A stretch of DNA of 14,069 bases from an uncultured Solobacterium sp. Lineage in GTDB: Bacteria; Bacillota_I; Bacilli_A; Erysipelotrichales; Erysipelotrichaceae. Of the stretch, positions 1 through 6,245 are shown one piece after another. Both the position numbers and the translations under genes were made by a program. The DNA is taken from assembly GCA_905235315.1 (NCBI GenBank), contig CAJOLG010000077.1, positions 1 through 14,069 of the forward strand, given 5' to 3'. Position 1 is the first letter of the stretch, and every line of letters starts with the position of its first letter. The notes beneath the pieces were generated by a model. The model was not told where the DNA came from and ran no database searches. It worked only from the letters and a program-made list of their open reading frames with translations.

Positions 1-127
1 TGCTTTTCCCTTGCCGTTTTGCGTCGGCGAAATGGGATTCAAAAGACTGATAAACATAATCTTGTGTCTCTTTCGGGAACCGCGATAATTCTGATTTCAA
101 CTTCGATTCATACTCTTTTTTATTCAT
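1..127 (-). CDS. N-terminal fragment of a HAAS/DUF1700-like protein
   Basis: Only the first 42 codons are in the window; the gene runs off the left edge. The visible protein starts MNKKEYESKLKSELSRF and continues with LPKE-like FPKETQDYVYQSFESHF. This resembles the N-terminal helical HAAS domain of DUF1700-type proteins: a lysine/glutamate-rich helix, a conserved 'P-E' turn, then a tyrosine-rich helix ending in a charged segment. In that family the domain usually precedes membrane helices and is often encoded next to a PadR regulator, but neither can be seen here. An AGGAAAAGG stretch lies about 13 bases before the ATG, a slightly long spacing. The family assignment rests on pattern resemblance of a short fragment, so it is tentative. 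Confidence 0.5.
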   Translation of the reverse strand, partial: MNKKEYESKLKSELSRFPKETQDYVYQSFESHFADAKRQGKS

Positions 128-181
128 GAATTAATTCTATACCTTTTCCTGAAAATCAGTCCGTCTTCCCTATATACGCAA

Positions 182-376
182 TCATTCTGCATATATCGTA
201 AAGAACGCTCTTCCTTTCGCCAACGGGTATTCCGGTTTCTGCTGATTTCGAAACCGGATTATCTGTTCTTTGAGCAGATCCGCTGCCCATTCTTCTCAAC
301 GGGAATAATCAGAAGCGATCAAAATGAGGCCAATCTCTTCATTTTTGTCTATGATCCGCACGCCGTTCCCATTGCC
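182..376 (-). pseudogene. Decayed coding relic with an in-frame TGA
   Basis: One minus-strand frame reads as protein with codon use like the neighbouring genes. It contains GNGNGVRIIDKNEEIGLILI, ASDYSR, a TGA stop at 296-298, then EEWAADLLKEQIIRFRNQ and QKPEYPLAKGRAFFTIYAE, ending in TGA at 182-184. The amino-acid composition either side of the stop is typical of a soluble protein, and Arg CGG, Glu GAA and Leu CTG codons recur. No start codon or ribosome site is visible upstream. The frame stays open into the terminator and tail of the upstream gene, so the 5' limit is arbitrary. The likeliest reading is the 3' part of a dead gene; I do not recognise the family. A sequencing error at the TGA, or recoding, are alternatives. 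Confidence 0.4.
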
Positions 377-406
377 AAAAAAAGAAGACACCGCAGGATG
401 TCTTCT
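377..406 (-). terminator. Intrinsic terminator after the pyrophosphatase-like gene
   Basis: On the minus strand AGAAGACA (406-399) pairs with TGTCTTCT (390-383) across an 8-base loop, followed by a run of seven T. It lies about 12 bases after the stop of the gene at 418-786. Confidence 0.85.
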
Positions 407-417
407 GTAATGACTGA

Positions 418-786
418 TCAGCTGTCTGTCTCGCCCCAGCTCGGGATCTCATTGCCGCGGCGGATCAGAACCGTTTTCTGATAATCCGTCTGATTCAGGA
501 AATGAAGGACCTCTTTTTCCTCTGCGTCGGTGTCCAGTGTCTTCTTGAGGATGTCCGCCGCCACCACAACTGCCGTGATCGAGTAATGGCTCTGTGATCC
601 GAGATAGACCGAAACCCCTTCCGGTGTTCCGTTCGTATCATTGAGATGGGCATAATCCACCGGATAGATCAGATTTGCGAATTCCGGGTGCCGATCCCCT
701 TTCCGCCGGACGATGGTAAATCCGCTGGAAAGATAAAGTGTATCAAGTTTCTGCCAGAAATATGCGTTGTTTTCGTAGAGTGCCAT
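418..786 (-). CDS. Inorganic pyrophosphatase-like protein, catalytic site degenerate
   Basis: The 122-residue protein has the core pattern of small family-I inorganic pyrophosphatase-like proteins: an N-terminal 'YFWQKLDTLYLSSG' helix, a 'VRRKGDRHPEF' strand, then 'YPVDYAHL', with a late 'FLNQTDYQKTVLIRR' element. In true family-I enzymes the DxDPxD signature holds the metal-binding aspartates. Here the matching stretch reads NGTPEGVSVYLGS and lacks them, and the protein is shorter than the usual 165-180 residues. It may therefore be a binding or regulatory relative rather than a working enzyme. The start is the ATG at 786, preceded by AGGGGAACT. It is a single-gene unit with its own promoter and terminator. 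The fold family is fairly likely; activity is doubtful. Confidence 0.6.
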   Translation of the reverse strand: MALYENNAYFWQKLDTLYLSSGFTIVRRKGDRHPEFANLIYPVDYAHLNDTNGTPEGVSVYLGSQSHYSITAVVVAADILKKTLDTDAEEKEVLHFLNQTDYQKTVLIRRGNEIPSWGETDS

Positions 787-815
787 AGTTCCCCTTTATT
801 TATATGCGTGAAACT

Positions 816-844
816 ATTATACATACTTCTGAAAATAATGTAAA
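816..844 (-). promoter_or_regulatory. SigA-type promoter for the pyrophosphatase-like gene
   Basis: Minus strand -35 TTTACA (844-839), 17-base spacer, -10 TATAAT (821-816). Transcription would start near 809, about 23 bases before the ATG at 786. Confidence 0.75.
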
Positions 845-871
845 ACAATTTATATAAATTTTCATTGTTTT
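842..871. other. AT-rich inverted repeat in the exonuclease/pyrophosphatase-like gap
   Basis: AAAACAAT (842-849) and ATTGTTTT (864-871) are inverted copies, and a perfect 14-bp palindrome AATTTATATAAATT lies at 847-860. It sits between the exonuclease stop (885) and the next promoter. It could be a weak terminator or an operator; the all-AT stem makes either uncertain. Confidence 0.35.
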
Positions 872-884
872 CATTAATGCGTTT

Positions 885-1442
885 CTACAGCTCCCGGATC
901 CGGACCGCAAGCCGGTCCAGCAAAGTCTCAATATCATAGATTCCGGTAAGGTTCATCGCCTGAACAACAATCATCAGGCAGCCGTAGGCATCCGAGGCCG
1001 CATTATGATGATCGAGCTCAATATCGAGGTAACTGCACATGTCATTCAGCCGGTGGTGTTCCAGTGCAGGAAACAGGTTCCGGCTCAGGATGACGGTATC
1101 AAAATACGGAATTTGGGGAACCGGAATGCCGCAGTTAAGACATGCGGCTTTCATGCACGACATATCAAACGGCGCATTATGCGCACAGATCAGCGCATCT
1201 TCCAGAAACGGCTTCATCTGCCGGAATACTTCTCTGAACTCAGGCGCATCCGCCACATCCGAAGGATGAATTCCGTGCACCATGATATTGAAGCGGGAGA
1301 AATGAGATACGTTGGCCTCAGGCCGGATCAGCGAATAAAACGCCTCTTCCGGACAGCCGTCTTCCAGGACGGAAATGCCGACAGAACAGACAGAGGCGGG
1401 ATCATTGTTGGCGGTTTCGAAATCAATCGCGGTCACTTTCAT
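885..1442 (-). CDS. DEDDh 3'-5' exonuclease (DNA polymerase III epsilon-like)
   Basis: The 185-residue protein shows the full DEDDh exonuclease set: D7 and E9 in 'AIDFETAN', D93 in 'CAHNAPFD', and H146 with D151 in 'HHNAASDA', where the H-x4-D spacing is that of the DnaQ family. These residues bind two metal ions and hydrolyse DNA or RNA from the 3' end. The protein is one catalytic domain without BRCT or helicase parts, as in stand-alone epsilon-like exonucleases of Bacillota, which are not the replicative proofreading domain (PolC has its own). Its ATG overlaps the stop of the upstream repressor gene in an ATGA arrangement (1439-1442), so translation is probably coupled. It is the last gene of a three-gene operon. 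Confidence 0.85.
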   Translation of the reverse strand: MKVTAIDFETANNDPASVCSVGISVLEDGCPEEAFYSLIRPEANVSHFSRFNIMVHGIHPSDVADAPEFREVFRQMKPFLEDALICAHNAPFDMSCMKAACLNCGIPVPQIPYFDTVILSRNLFPALEHHRLNDMCSYLDIELDHHNAASDAYGCLMIVVQAMNLTGIYDIETLLDRLAVRIREL

Positions 1443-1768
1443 TCGCGGATATGCTCCAAAGCCATGCGGTAGATATTCTTGATATGTTCATCGGCCATGG
1501 AATAATATACCAGTTTGCCGATTTTCCGTGAGGTCACCAGCTTTGTTTTCTTGAGACTCGCCAGCTGATGGGAGATGGCGGACTGGCTCATCTGAAGCAG
1601 CGATGCGAGATCACTGACGCAAAGCTCACTCGTAAACAGGGCGTTCATGATCTTGAGCCTGGTGCTGTCCCCAAACATCGTGAAGATCATCGACATATCA
1701 TCATATTCATCTTCCCCGATCATATTCGCACGGCACTGTTCTACATTTTCGGGATCCACAAGATTCAT
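1439..1768 (-). CDS. SmtB/ArsR-family repressor with a zinc-type alpha-5 site
   Basis: The 109-residue winged-helix protein has the ArsR fold: 'FGDSTRLKIMNALF', then 'ELCVSDLASLLQMSQSAISH' as the DNA-reading helix-turn-helix, then the wing 'KIGKLVYYSM'. The C-terminal helix carries D93, H95, H106 and E109, the same +0/+2/+13/+16 spacing as the D/H/H/E zinc site of SmtB. The alpha-3 CadC/ArsR site is partial (ELCVSD, with Ser in place of the second Cys), so zinc sensing is favoured over cadmium or arsenic. The ATG at 1768 is chosen over one at 1816 because AAAGGA sits 8 bases upstream and it follows the previous stop by one base; the longer form would overlap that gene by 47 bases. It probably represses its own operon. 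Confidence 0.85.
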   Translation of the reverse strand: MNLVDPENVEQCRANMIGEDEYDDMSMIFTMFGDSTRLKIMNALFTSELCVSDLASLLQMSQSAISHQLASLKKTKLVTSRKIGKLVYYSMADEHIKNIYRMALEHIRE

Positions 1769-1769
1769 T

Positions 1770-2225
1770 TCATTTGTCCTTTCTGCGAACATTTTTCTGT
1801 TCTTTGCCGGCGGCATAGAGATTCATATACCGGATAATCGGCCGTTTGCTGTAAAGTTCTATGCTCTGCGAGGATCCGTCGACAAGCGACAGAACCAGAC
1901 GATCCGCATTCTTATGGTACTCATACTGCCAGTTCACGATTTCATCCCAGTAAATGATCGTGCACATCTCTGCGTTGCGATGGTTGTACAGAACCAGGAA
2001 GTCGGGCGTAAACCGGATGAGATTCCGGTCCGGCAGCATCAGCAGCGAAAATACCGATACCAGGATCAGGACCACCCCAACCCCTGAAGCAGTGGTTTTG
2101 GTAAACAGCAGCCCGATTCCCGCAAGACCGATGCACGCAAGGAAAGCGACCGGCTTGACATGCACGGTATATGGTGCGCCGCTCGATTCCGGAAGGTTGC
2201 GGATTTTGATTGCCTGCGATTTCAT
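1770..2225 (-). CDS. Two-TM membrane protein with a cytoplasmic PH-like C-terminal region
   Basis: I do not recognise a named family. The 151-residue protein has a short polar N-terminus, two hydrophobic helices (about residues 25-42 and 48-66), then a soluble region with strand-rich text such as 'LIRFTPDFLVLYNHRN', 'CTIIYWDEIVNWQYE' and 'ADRLVLSLVDGSSQSIELYS'. Two TM segments followed by a compact beta domain resemble YcxB/PH-like bacterial membrane proteins, which is a suggestion only. The tail is basic (KEQKNVRRKDK). The start is taken as ATG at 2225; a TTG at 2234 lies inside the -10 zone and is unlikely. It is the first gene of the operon with the zinc repressor (1-base gap) and the exonuclease. 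Confidence 0.7.
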   Translation of the reverse strand: MKSQAIKIRNLPESSGAPYTVHVKPVAFLACIGLAGIGLLFTKTTASGVGVVLILVSVFSLLMLPDRNLIRFTPDFLVLYNHRNAEMCTIIYWDEIVNWQYEYHKNADRLVLSLVDGSSQSIELYSKRPIIRYMNLYAAGKEQKNVRRKDK

Positions 2226-2234
2226 CGTATCCAA

Positions 2235-2243
2235 ATTATAGCA
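2235..2243 (-). promoter_or_regulatory. Extended -10 promoter of the membrane protein/repressor/exonuclease operon
   Basis: The minus strand reads TGC-TATAAT at 2243-2235, an extended -10 element; only a weak TTCACA lies about 19 bases further up. A start point 6-8 bases downstream would fall only a few bases before the ATG at 2225, so the mRNA may be nearly leaderless. No good Shine-Dalgarno site precedes that ATG, which fits. Confidence 0.55.
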
Positions 2244-2355
2244 TTGCCGAACCGTTTCCTGTGAACGAACACCCTGCCCGGATTAGGCAATTCGGCGCAG
2301 TTGTGATACCCTATTCAAAGACCGCGGAAGAAATCCGCGCAGGAAGGAAACCCCC

Positions 2356-3486
2356 ATGAATCCTGTCACGTTTGAAATCACTCATGTCTGTAAGCAGAGC
2401 GGTGCCCGCACCGGAATTCTGCACACCCCGCACGGGGATGCAGAAACTCCGATGTTCATGCCGGTCGGCACCCAGGCGACCGTAAAGTTTCTTTCCCCGG
2501 AAGAGCTCTGTGAAATGCATGCCGGAGTGGTTCTTGCGAATACGTACCATCTCTGGCTGCGGCCCGGAGAAGAAGTGATCGCAAAAGCCGGCGGAGTACA
2601 GAAGTTCATGAATTATAAAGGCCCGATGCTTACCGACTCCGGCGGTTTTCAGGTTTTCTCCCTTGCGGATACCCGGAAGATCAAAGAGGAAGGCGTCACG
2701 TTCAAAAATCCGATCAACGGAGACACGCTCTTCCTTTCACCGGAAAAATCCATCCAGATTCAGAACCGGATCGGGGCAGATATCATCATGTCGTTTGATG
2801 AGTGCATCCCCTATCCGAGTGAACGCAGCTATGTGGAGCAGTCGATGGAGCGCACACTGCGCTGGGCGGAACGCGGAAAGGCCGCGCACGAACGGCCGGA
2901 GGAACAGGCCCTGTTCGGAATCGTTCAGGGCGGAGACCACGAAGATCTGCGCCATTATTGTGCAGAGAAACTGGTGGAGATGGACTTCCCCGGATATGCG
3001 ATCGGCGGAACCTCCGTCGGAGAAGACAAAGAAACGTTCCTCCGCATGGTGCGCATGTCGGCGGAGAAACTCCCCTATGACAAGCCCCGCTATCTGATGG
3101 GGGTCGGCGCGGTGAATGATCTGCTGGAAGCCGTATCCCTGAACATTGATATGTGTGACTGTGTGCTCCCGACCCGGATTGCGCGGCACGGCACACTGAT
3201 GACCAGCCAGGGACGCATCAATATCCGCAAGTCGGTGTATAAAGAAGACTTTACCCCGCTTGACCCGCTCTGCGACTGCTATACCTGTCAGAATTACACG
3301 AAGGCATATCTCAACCATCTCTTCCGCTGCAATGAAGGATTCGGAACCCGGCTGATGTCGATTCATAATGTCCGCTTCCTGATCGCGCTCATGGAAGGTG
3401 CCCGCAAGGCAATCCGGGAAGACCGGTTCAATGATTACAAAGCGGAAGTTCTCGCCTCCATGAAATTTGATTCCCGGGGCTTCTGA
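2356..3486 (+). CDS. tgt: tRNA-guanine transglycosylase
   Basis: The 376-residue protein is full length for bacterial Tgt, which exchanges guanine-34 of GUN-anticodon tRNAs for preQ1 in queuosine synthesis. Seen directly: 'MLTDSGGFQVFSL' with the general-acid/base Asp at D94, 'FGIVQGG' at 187-193 and 'AIGGTSVGE' in the base pocket, the nucleophile D268 in 'MCDCVLPTRIARHGT', and the zinc ligands C306, C308, C311 and H337. Small departures from usual motifs are MGVGAVNDLL (commonly MGVG-x-P-x-DLL), MCDC for MFDC, and ARHGT for ARNGT; none removes a catalytic residue. AGGAAGG lies 8 bases before the ATG. No queA or yajC is beside it, so the gene stands alone and ends in a shared two-way terminator. 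Confidence 0.97.
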   Translation: MNPVTFEITHVCKQSGARTGILHTPHGDAETPMFMPVGTQATVKFLSPEELCEMHAGVVLANTYHLWLRPGEEVIAKAGGVQKFMNYKGPMLTDSGGFQVFSLADTRKIKEEGVTFKNPINGDTLFLSPEKSIQIQNRIGADIIMSFDECIPYPSERSYVEQSMERTLRWAERGKAAHERPEEQALFGIVQGGDHEDLRHYCAEKLVEMDFPGYAIGGTSVGEDKETFLRMVRMSAEKLPYDKPRYLMGVGAVNDLLEAVSLNIDMCDCVLPTRIARHGTLMTSQGRINIRKSVYKEDFTPLDPLCDCYTCQNYTKAYLNHLFRCNEGFGTRLMSIHNVRFLIALMEGARKAIREDRFNDYKAEVLASMKFDSRGF

Positions 3487-3494
3487 TTCATAAG

Positions 3495-3555
3495 AATAAA
3501 AAAACAGGCTGTCAGACTTCACTCCGCGGTGAGGTCCGGCAGCCTGTATTTTTAT
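3495..3555. terminator. Two-way terminator between tgt and the symporter gene
   Basis: ACAGGCTG (3504-3511) pairs with CAGCCTGT (3540-3547), with further partial pairing inside. T-rich sequence follows on the plus side (3549-3553) and an A-run precedes (3498-3504), so both converging genes can end here. Confidence 0.85.
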
Positions 3556-3557
3556 AC

Positions 3558-5042
3558 TCAGTCGGTTTCTTCCTGCATCTTCTGGACATCTTCCCAGTTG
3601 GAATACATCGGGCGGACATCCTTATTCAGAATCTTGCGGTCTACATAATTCTTTGTGATCGCGATAACCGATCCGCTGCATGCGACGACACCGATCAGGT
3701 TCGGGATCGCCATCAGACCGTTAAACGTATCGGAAAGATCCCACGCCAGCTGCAGATTCATGGTCGCACCGACCATAATGAAGCAGACAAAGATGACGCG
3801 GAAGATAATGATGCGCTTTGTGCCGAACAGATACTCGAATGCACGGGCGCCGTATTCGCTCCAGCCGAGCGTTGTACTGTAGGCAAACAGGAAGATCGCA
3901 ATTGCGACAAAGCCGGCTCCGATTCTTCCGAAGACAGAAGAGAACGCTTCCGAAACAAGTGCGGTACTGGTGGAGTTGGAGATCATGACACCGGTCTCAA
4001 GATCAACCAGGCCTGTAGAGAGAATGACAAACGCTGTGATCGAGCAGATGATGATCGTATCCGCAAATACTTCGAAGATACCCCACATGCCCTGTGCGAC
4101 CGGCTCTTTAACGTTGGACGCAGAGTGAACCATAACACTGGAACCAAGACCTGCTTCGTTGGAGAAGACGCCGCGCTTCATACCCCAGGTGACTGCAGTC
4201 ATGACACCGTAACCGACGATACCGCCGCCGACAGAGCGCATGGCAAACGCGCCTTTGAAGATGGAAGCCAGCACAGCCGGCATTGTGCCGATATTCTTGA
4301 AGATGATGATCAGGGCGCCGAGGATATAGGCCACCGCCATAAACGGCACAAGCAGCTCGGTTACGGAAGCGATCCGTTTGAGTCCGCCGATAATAACGAA
4401 GGCAGAGAGAATCACAAGCAGAACACCGACCAGGAATGTGGACATCCCGAATGTCTTGTTCATATTCGCCGCGATCGTATTGACCTGGCTCATATTTCCG
4501 ATACCGAAGGACGCAAGCACACAGAAGAGTGCGAACAGCCAGGCAAGCACGCTGCCGACTTTCTGCATACCCTTGCGGGAACCAAGTCCGTCACGGAGAT
4601 AATACATGGCACCGCCGCACCATTCTCCGCGTTCGTTTTTCCGCCGGTAATAGATACCCAGCACATTTTCAGAGAAGTTTGTCATCATTCCGAAGAATGC
4701 GACAATCCACATCCAGAAAACCGCACCCGGACCTCCGGCAACGATTGCGGCAGAGACACCGGCGATATTACCGGTACCTACCGTTGCGGCAAGTGCTGTA
4801 CACAGACTCTGGAACTGTGAGATTGATTTGTCTTCCCGTTCCGTATGCGCGGTGACGTTCTTATCTTTGAAGATTGCGCCGATGGTGTTGGACATCCAGT
4901 GTTTAAAATGTGTTAACTGAAAAAATCCGGATCGCGCAGTCATCATGATGCCTGTACCAATCAGCAGTACCAGCATCGGAACTCCCCAGACAAATGCGTT
5001 TACCGAATTGTTGATCGACTCAATAAAACCTAGAAACCCCAT
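3558..5042 (-). CDS. Alanine/glycine:cation symporter (AgcS family)
   Basis: The 494-residue polytopic protein matches the sodium-coupled alanine/glycine symporter family (AlsT/DagA/AgcS). Landmarks are the N-terminal 'LIGTGIMMTARSGFFQLTHF', the signature 'ALAATVGTGNIAGVSAAIVA' then 'GGPGAVFWMWIVAFFGM', 'FSENVLGIYYRRK', 'GGAMYYLRDGLG', 'TWGMKRGVFSNEAGLGSS' and a C-terminal 'MAIPNLIGVVACSG'. About ten to eleven membrane helices are apparent and the length is normal. It would import small neutral amino acids with sodium. Start: ATG at 5042 after a strong GGGGGAG. A CTGTC/GACAG stem puts that ribosome site in its loop. A promoter lies at 5094-5122 and a cre-like palindrome upstream, which hints at carbon-source control. 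Substrate choice within the family cannot be read from sequence. Confidence 0.93.
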   Translation of the reverse strand: MGFLGFIESINNSVNAFVWGVPMLVLLIGTGIMMTARSGFFQLTHFKHWMSNTIGAIFKDKNVTAHTEREDKSISQFQSLCTALAATVGTGNIAGVSAAIVAGGPGAVFWMWIVAFFGMMTNFSENVLGIYYRRKNERGEWCGGAMYYLRDGLGSRKGMQKVGSVLAWLFALFCVLASFGIGNMSQVNTIAANMNKTFGMSTFLVGVLLVILSAFVIIGGLKRIASVTELLVPFMAVAYILGALIIIFKNIGTMPAVLASIFKGAFAMRSVGGGIVGYGVMTAVTWGMKRGVFSNEAGLGSSVMVHSASNVKEPVAQGMWGIFEVFADTIIICSITAFVILSTGLVDLETGVMISNSTSTALVSEAFSSVFGRIGAGFVAIAIFLFAYSTTLGWSEYGARAFEYLFGTKRIIIFRVIFVCFIMVGATMNLQLAWDLSDTFNGLMAIPNLIGVVACSGSVIAITKNYVDRKILNKDVRPMYSNWEDVQKMQEETD

Positions 5043-5093
5043 AGACTGTCTCCCCCTTCGGACAGCATAAAACTGCCCGCAAACTACAGGAAG

Positions 5094-5122
5094 ACTCTAT
5101 CATTTTCTTTCATTCCATGCAA
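5094..5122 (-). promoter_or_regulatory. Promoter of the symporter gene
   Basis: Minus strand -35 TTGCAT (5122-5117), 17-base spacer ending in TGA, -10 TAGAGT (5099-5094). This gives a leader of about 45 bases before the ATG at 5042. Confidence 0.6.
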
Positions 5123-5135
5123 CTGTTTTCAGCAC

Positions 5136-5153
5136 AATGAAAACATTTTCATT
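5136..5153. promoter_or_regulatory. cre-like perfect palindrome upstream of the symporter promoter
   Basis: AATGAAAA-CA-TTTTCATT is a perfect 8-2-8 palindrome. Its core at 5137-5152 fits the CcpA cre consensus WTGNNARCGNWWWCAW with one mismatch (CA for the central CG). It is centred about 57 bases upstream of the likely symporter start point and begins right after the lipoprotein stop (5157). Confidence 0.45.
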
Positions 5154-5156
5154 ATT

Positions 5157-5906
5157 TTACTCGGTGAAGAATTCCTCAAACTGTTTCGCTTCATCCGCCA
5201 GCATCTCCGGCGTCAGCTCATCGCGCGGATCTTCCAGGTCTTCGGGGATTCCGGTTGTAAGACGAACCGCTTTTCCGTTTTCAATCCGGATATAGTTCGG
5301 CGCATACACCCGCTTCTCTCCGACCTGAACCGTGTTTCCGTCATCATCTTCCAGCTCATACTGGTCGAGCACGGGATCCAGCAGTTTCAGCAGCTGTGCA
5401 TATTCCGGAATTCCGTCTCCCTCTTTGACCGGCTTGCCGTCCTCCAGTACATATTTATCCCGTACGATCTCATTTCCTTCCGCATCCCAGATTTCGACGT
5501 ACTTGATTGAGGTCACGCCTTTTTCCGCAGCGATTCTGATCGAGGTTTCAAGTACCGACCTGCACCAGGGACACTTCGGATCTCCGAAATAGAGCCAGAA
5601 GGTCTCCCCGTTTTCAATCGCGGAGACAACATCTTTCGGATCTGTTTTTTCAAACGGATGATTCTCTGAGACGGTGATCGTCCGGTGAATCTTGCCGGAG
5701 CTGTTCGCAACACCGTTCAGTGCTTCATACGATTCTTTGAACTGCAGTGCTGTTTCCGATGCCGGTGCGCCCTCATCCTCACACTCTTCAAATGCATCAC
5801 AGCCGTGGTTTCCCGACTCCGGTTCGGAAGCCGGCTGTTCCGGCGCTGCGGCATTACAGCCGGCAAGCATCAGCACAAGCAGTGCACTCATCACTTTTCT
5901 GATCAT
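5157..5906 (-). CDS. Lipoprotein with a thioredoxin-like CPWC site
   Basis: The 249-residue protein begins MIRKVMSALLVLMLAGC, a signal peptide with a lipobox cut before C17, so it should be anchored to the outer face of the membrane. A Glu/Ala/Pro linker with three further cysteines (HGCDAFEECED, C36 and C42 among them) follows. The main domain has 'ENGETFWLYFGDPKCPWCRS', with the redox pair C112/C115 after a strand as in thioredoxin folds, and a late 'YAPNYIRIENGKAV', where the cis-proline strand is expected. It probably acts as an extracellular thiol-disulfide reductase or oxidase. The ATG at 5906 is chosen because GGGAGG sits 6-7 bases before it; an upstream ATG at 5936 overlaps the -10 box. 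Partner proteins are not evident nearby. Confidence 0.8.
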   Translation of the reverse strand: MIRKVMSALLVLMLAGCNAAAPEQPASEPESGNHGCDAFEECEDEGAPASETALQFKESYEALNGVANSSGKIHRTITVSENHPFEKTDPKDVVSAIENGETFWLYFGDPKCPWCRSVLETSIRIAAEKGVTSIKYVEIWDAEGNEIVRDKYVLEDGKPVKEGDGIPEYAQLLKLLDPVLDQYELEDDDGNTVQVGEKRVYAPNYIRIENGKAVRLTTGIPEDLEDPRDELTPEMLADEAKQFEEFFTE

Positions 5907-5927
5907 AGGATCCCTCCCATTGTTCTG

Positions 5928-5955
5928 ATTATACATCGTTCTGAAAAGCTGTCAT
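5928..5955 (-). promoter_or_regulatory. Promoter of the lipoprotein gene
   Basis: Minus strand -35 ATGACA (5955-5950), 16-base spacer, -10 TATAAT (5933-5928). Transcription would start near 5921, about 15 bases before the ATG at 5906. Confidence 0.7.
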
Positions 5956-5987
5956 GTTTAATGGGAGGCAGGCATATAGAAGTTTTC

Positions 5988-6001
5988 TATAACCGGTTAT
6001 A
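5988..6001. promoter_or_regulatory. Perfect 14-bp palindrome, possible operator
   Basis: TATAACCGGTTATA lies about 35 bases upstream of the lipoprotein -35 box, with a smaller ATAGAA/TTCTAT inverted repeat beside it (5976-5990). The position suits an activator or a divergent regulator site; no known regulator motif is recognised. Confidence 0.35.
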
Positions 6002-6036
6002 AACATGTACTCTTTCTGTACTGCCGTATTCCCGCA

Positions 6037-6077
6037 GTTTTCCGGCCGTCAGCCCCATAAAACAGCCGGCAGAAAAC
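6037..6077. repeat. Inverted repeat in the gap before tRNA-Lys
   Basis: GTTTTC-CGGC (6037-6046) pairs with GCCG-(gca)-GAAAAC (6065-6077). It has no T-run on either side, so it is not a clear terminator. The rest of 5937-6113 shows no gene. Confidence 0.35.
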
Positions 6078-6113
6078 ATCCCGGAATTTTATCAAAAAAA
6101 ACCGAAAATCTCA

Positions 6114-6145
6114 TTGCATTCCAAATCGGGATGGAGTATTATAAT
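6114..6145 (+). promoter_or_regulatory. Promoter of tRNA-Lys
   Basis: TTGCAT (6114-6119), 17-base spacer, then TATTAT (6137-6142), which overlaps a TATAAT (6140-6145). Transcription would start a few bases before the tRNA 5' end at 6155. Confidence 0.65.
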
Positions 6146-6154
6146 CGAGCGTGT

Positions 6155-6230
6155 GGTTCCTTAGCTCAGTTGGTAGAGCAACTGACTCTTAATCAGTGGG
6201 TCGAGGGTTCGAGTCCCTCAGGAACCACCA
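6155..6230 (+). tRNA. tRNA-Lys (anticodon CTT), CCA encoded
   Basis: The 76 bases fold as a complete cloverleaf: 7-bp acceptor (GGTTCCT with AGGAACC), D arm GCTC/GAGC, anticodon stem ACTGA/TCAGT with loop CTCTTAA, 5-base variable region, and T arm GAGGG-TTCGAGT-CCCTC. Discriminator A and the CCA end are encoded. Anticodon CTT reads the Lys codon AAG. The 3' 49 bases are copied at 9759-9807. Confidence 0.97.
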
Positions 6231-6245
6231 TTCTCTTGCAAGGCT

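Noticed and set aside
2737..3522. Long minus-strand frame antisense to tgt
   Set aside because: It is a shadow of a certain gene, caused by GC-rich codon bias, with no ribosome site. The same applies to antisense frames at 4125-4820, 10600-11250 and 12538-13185.
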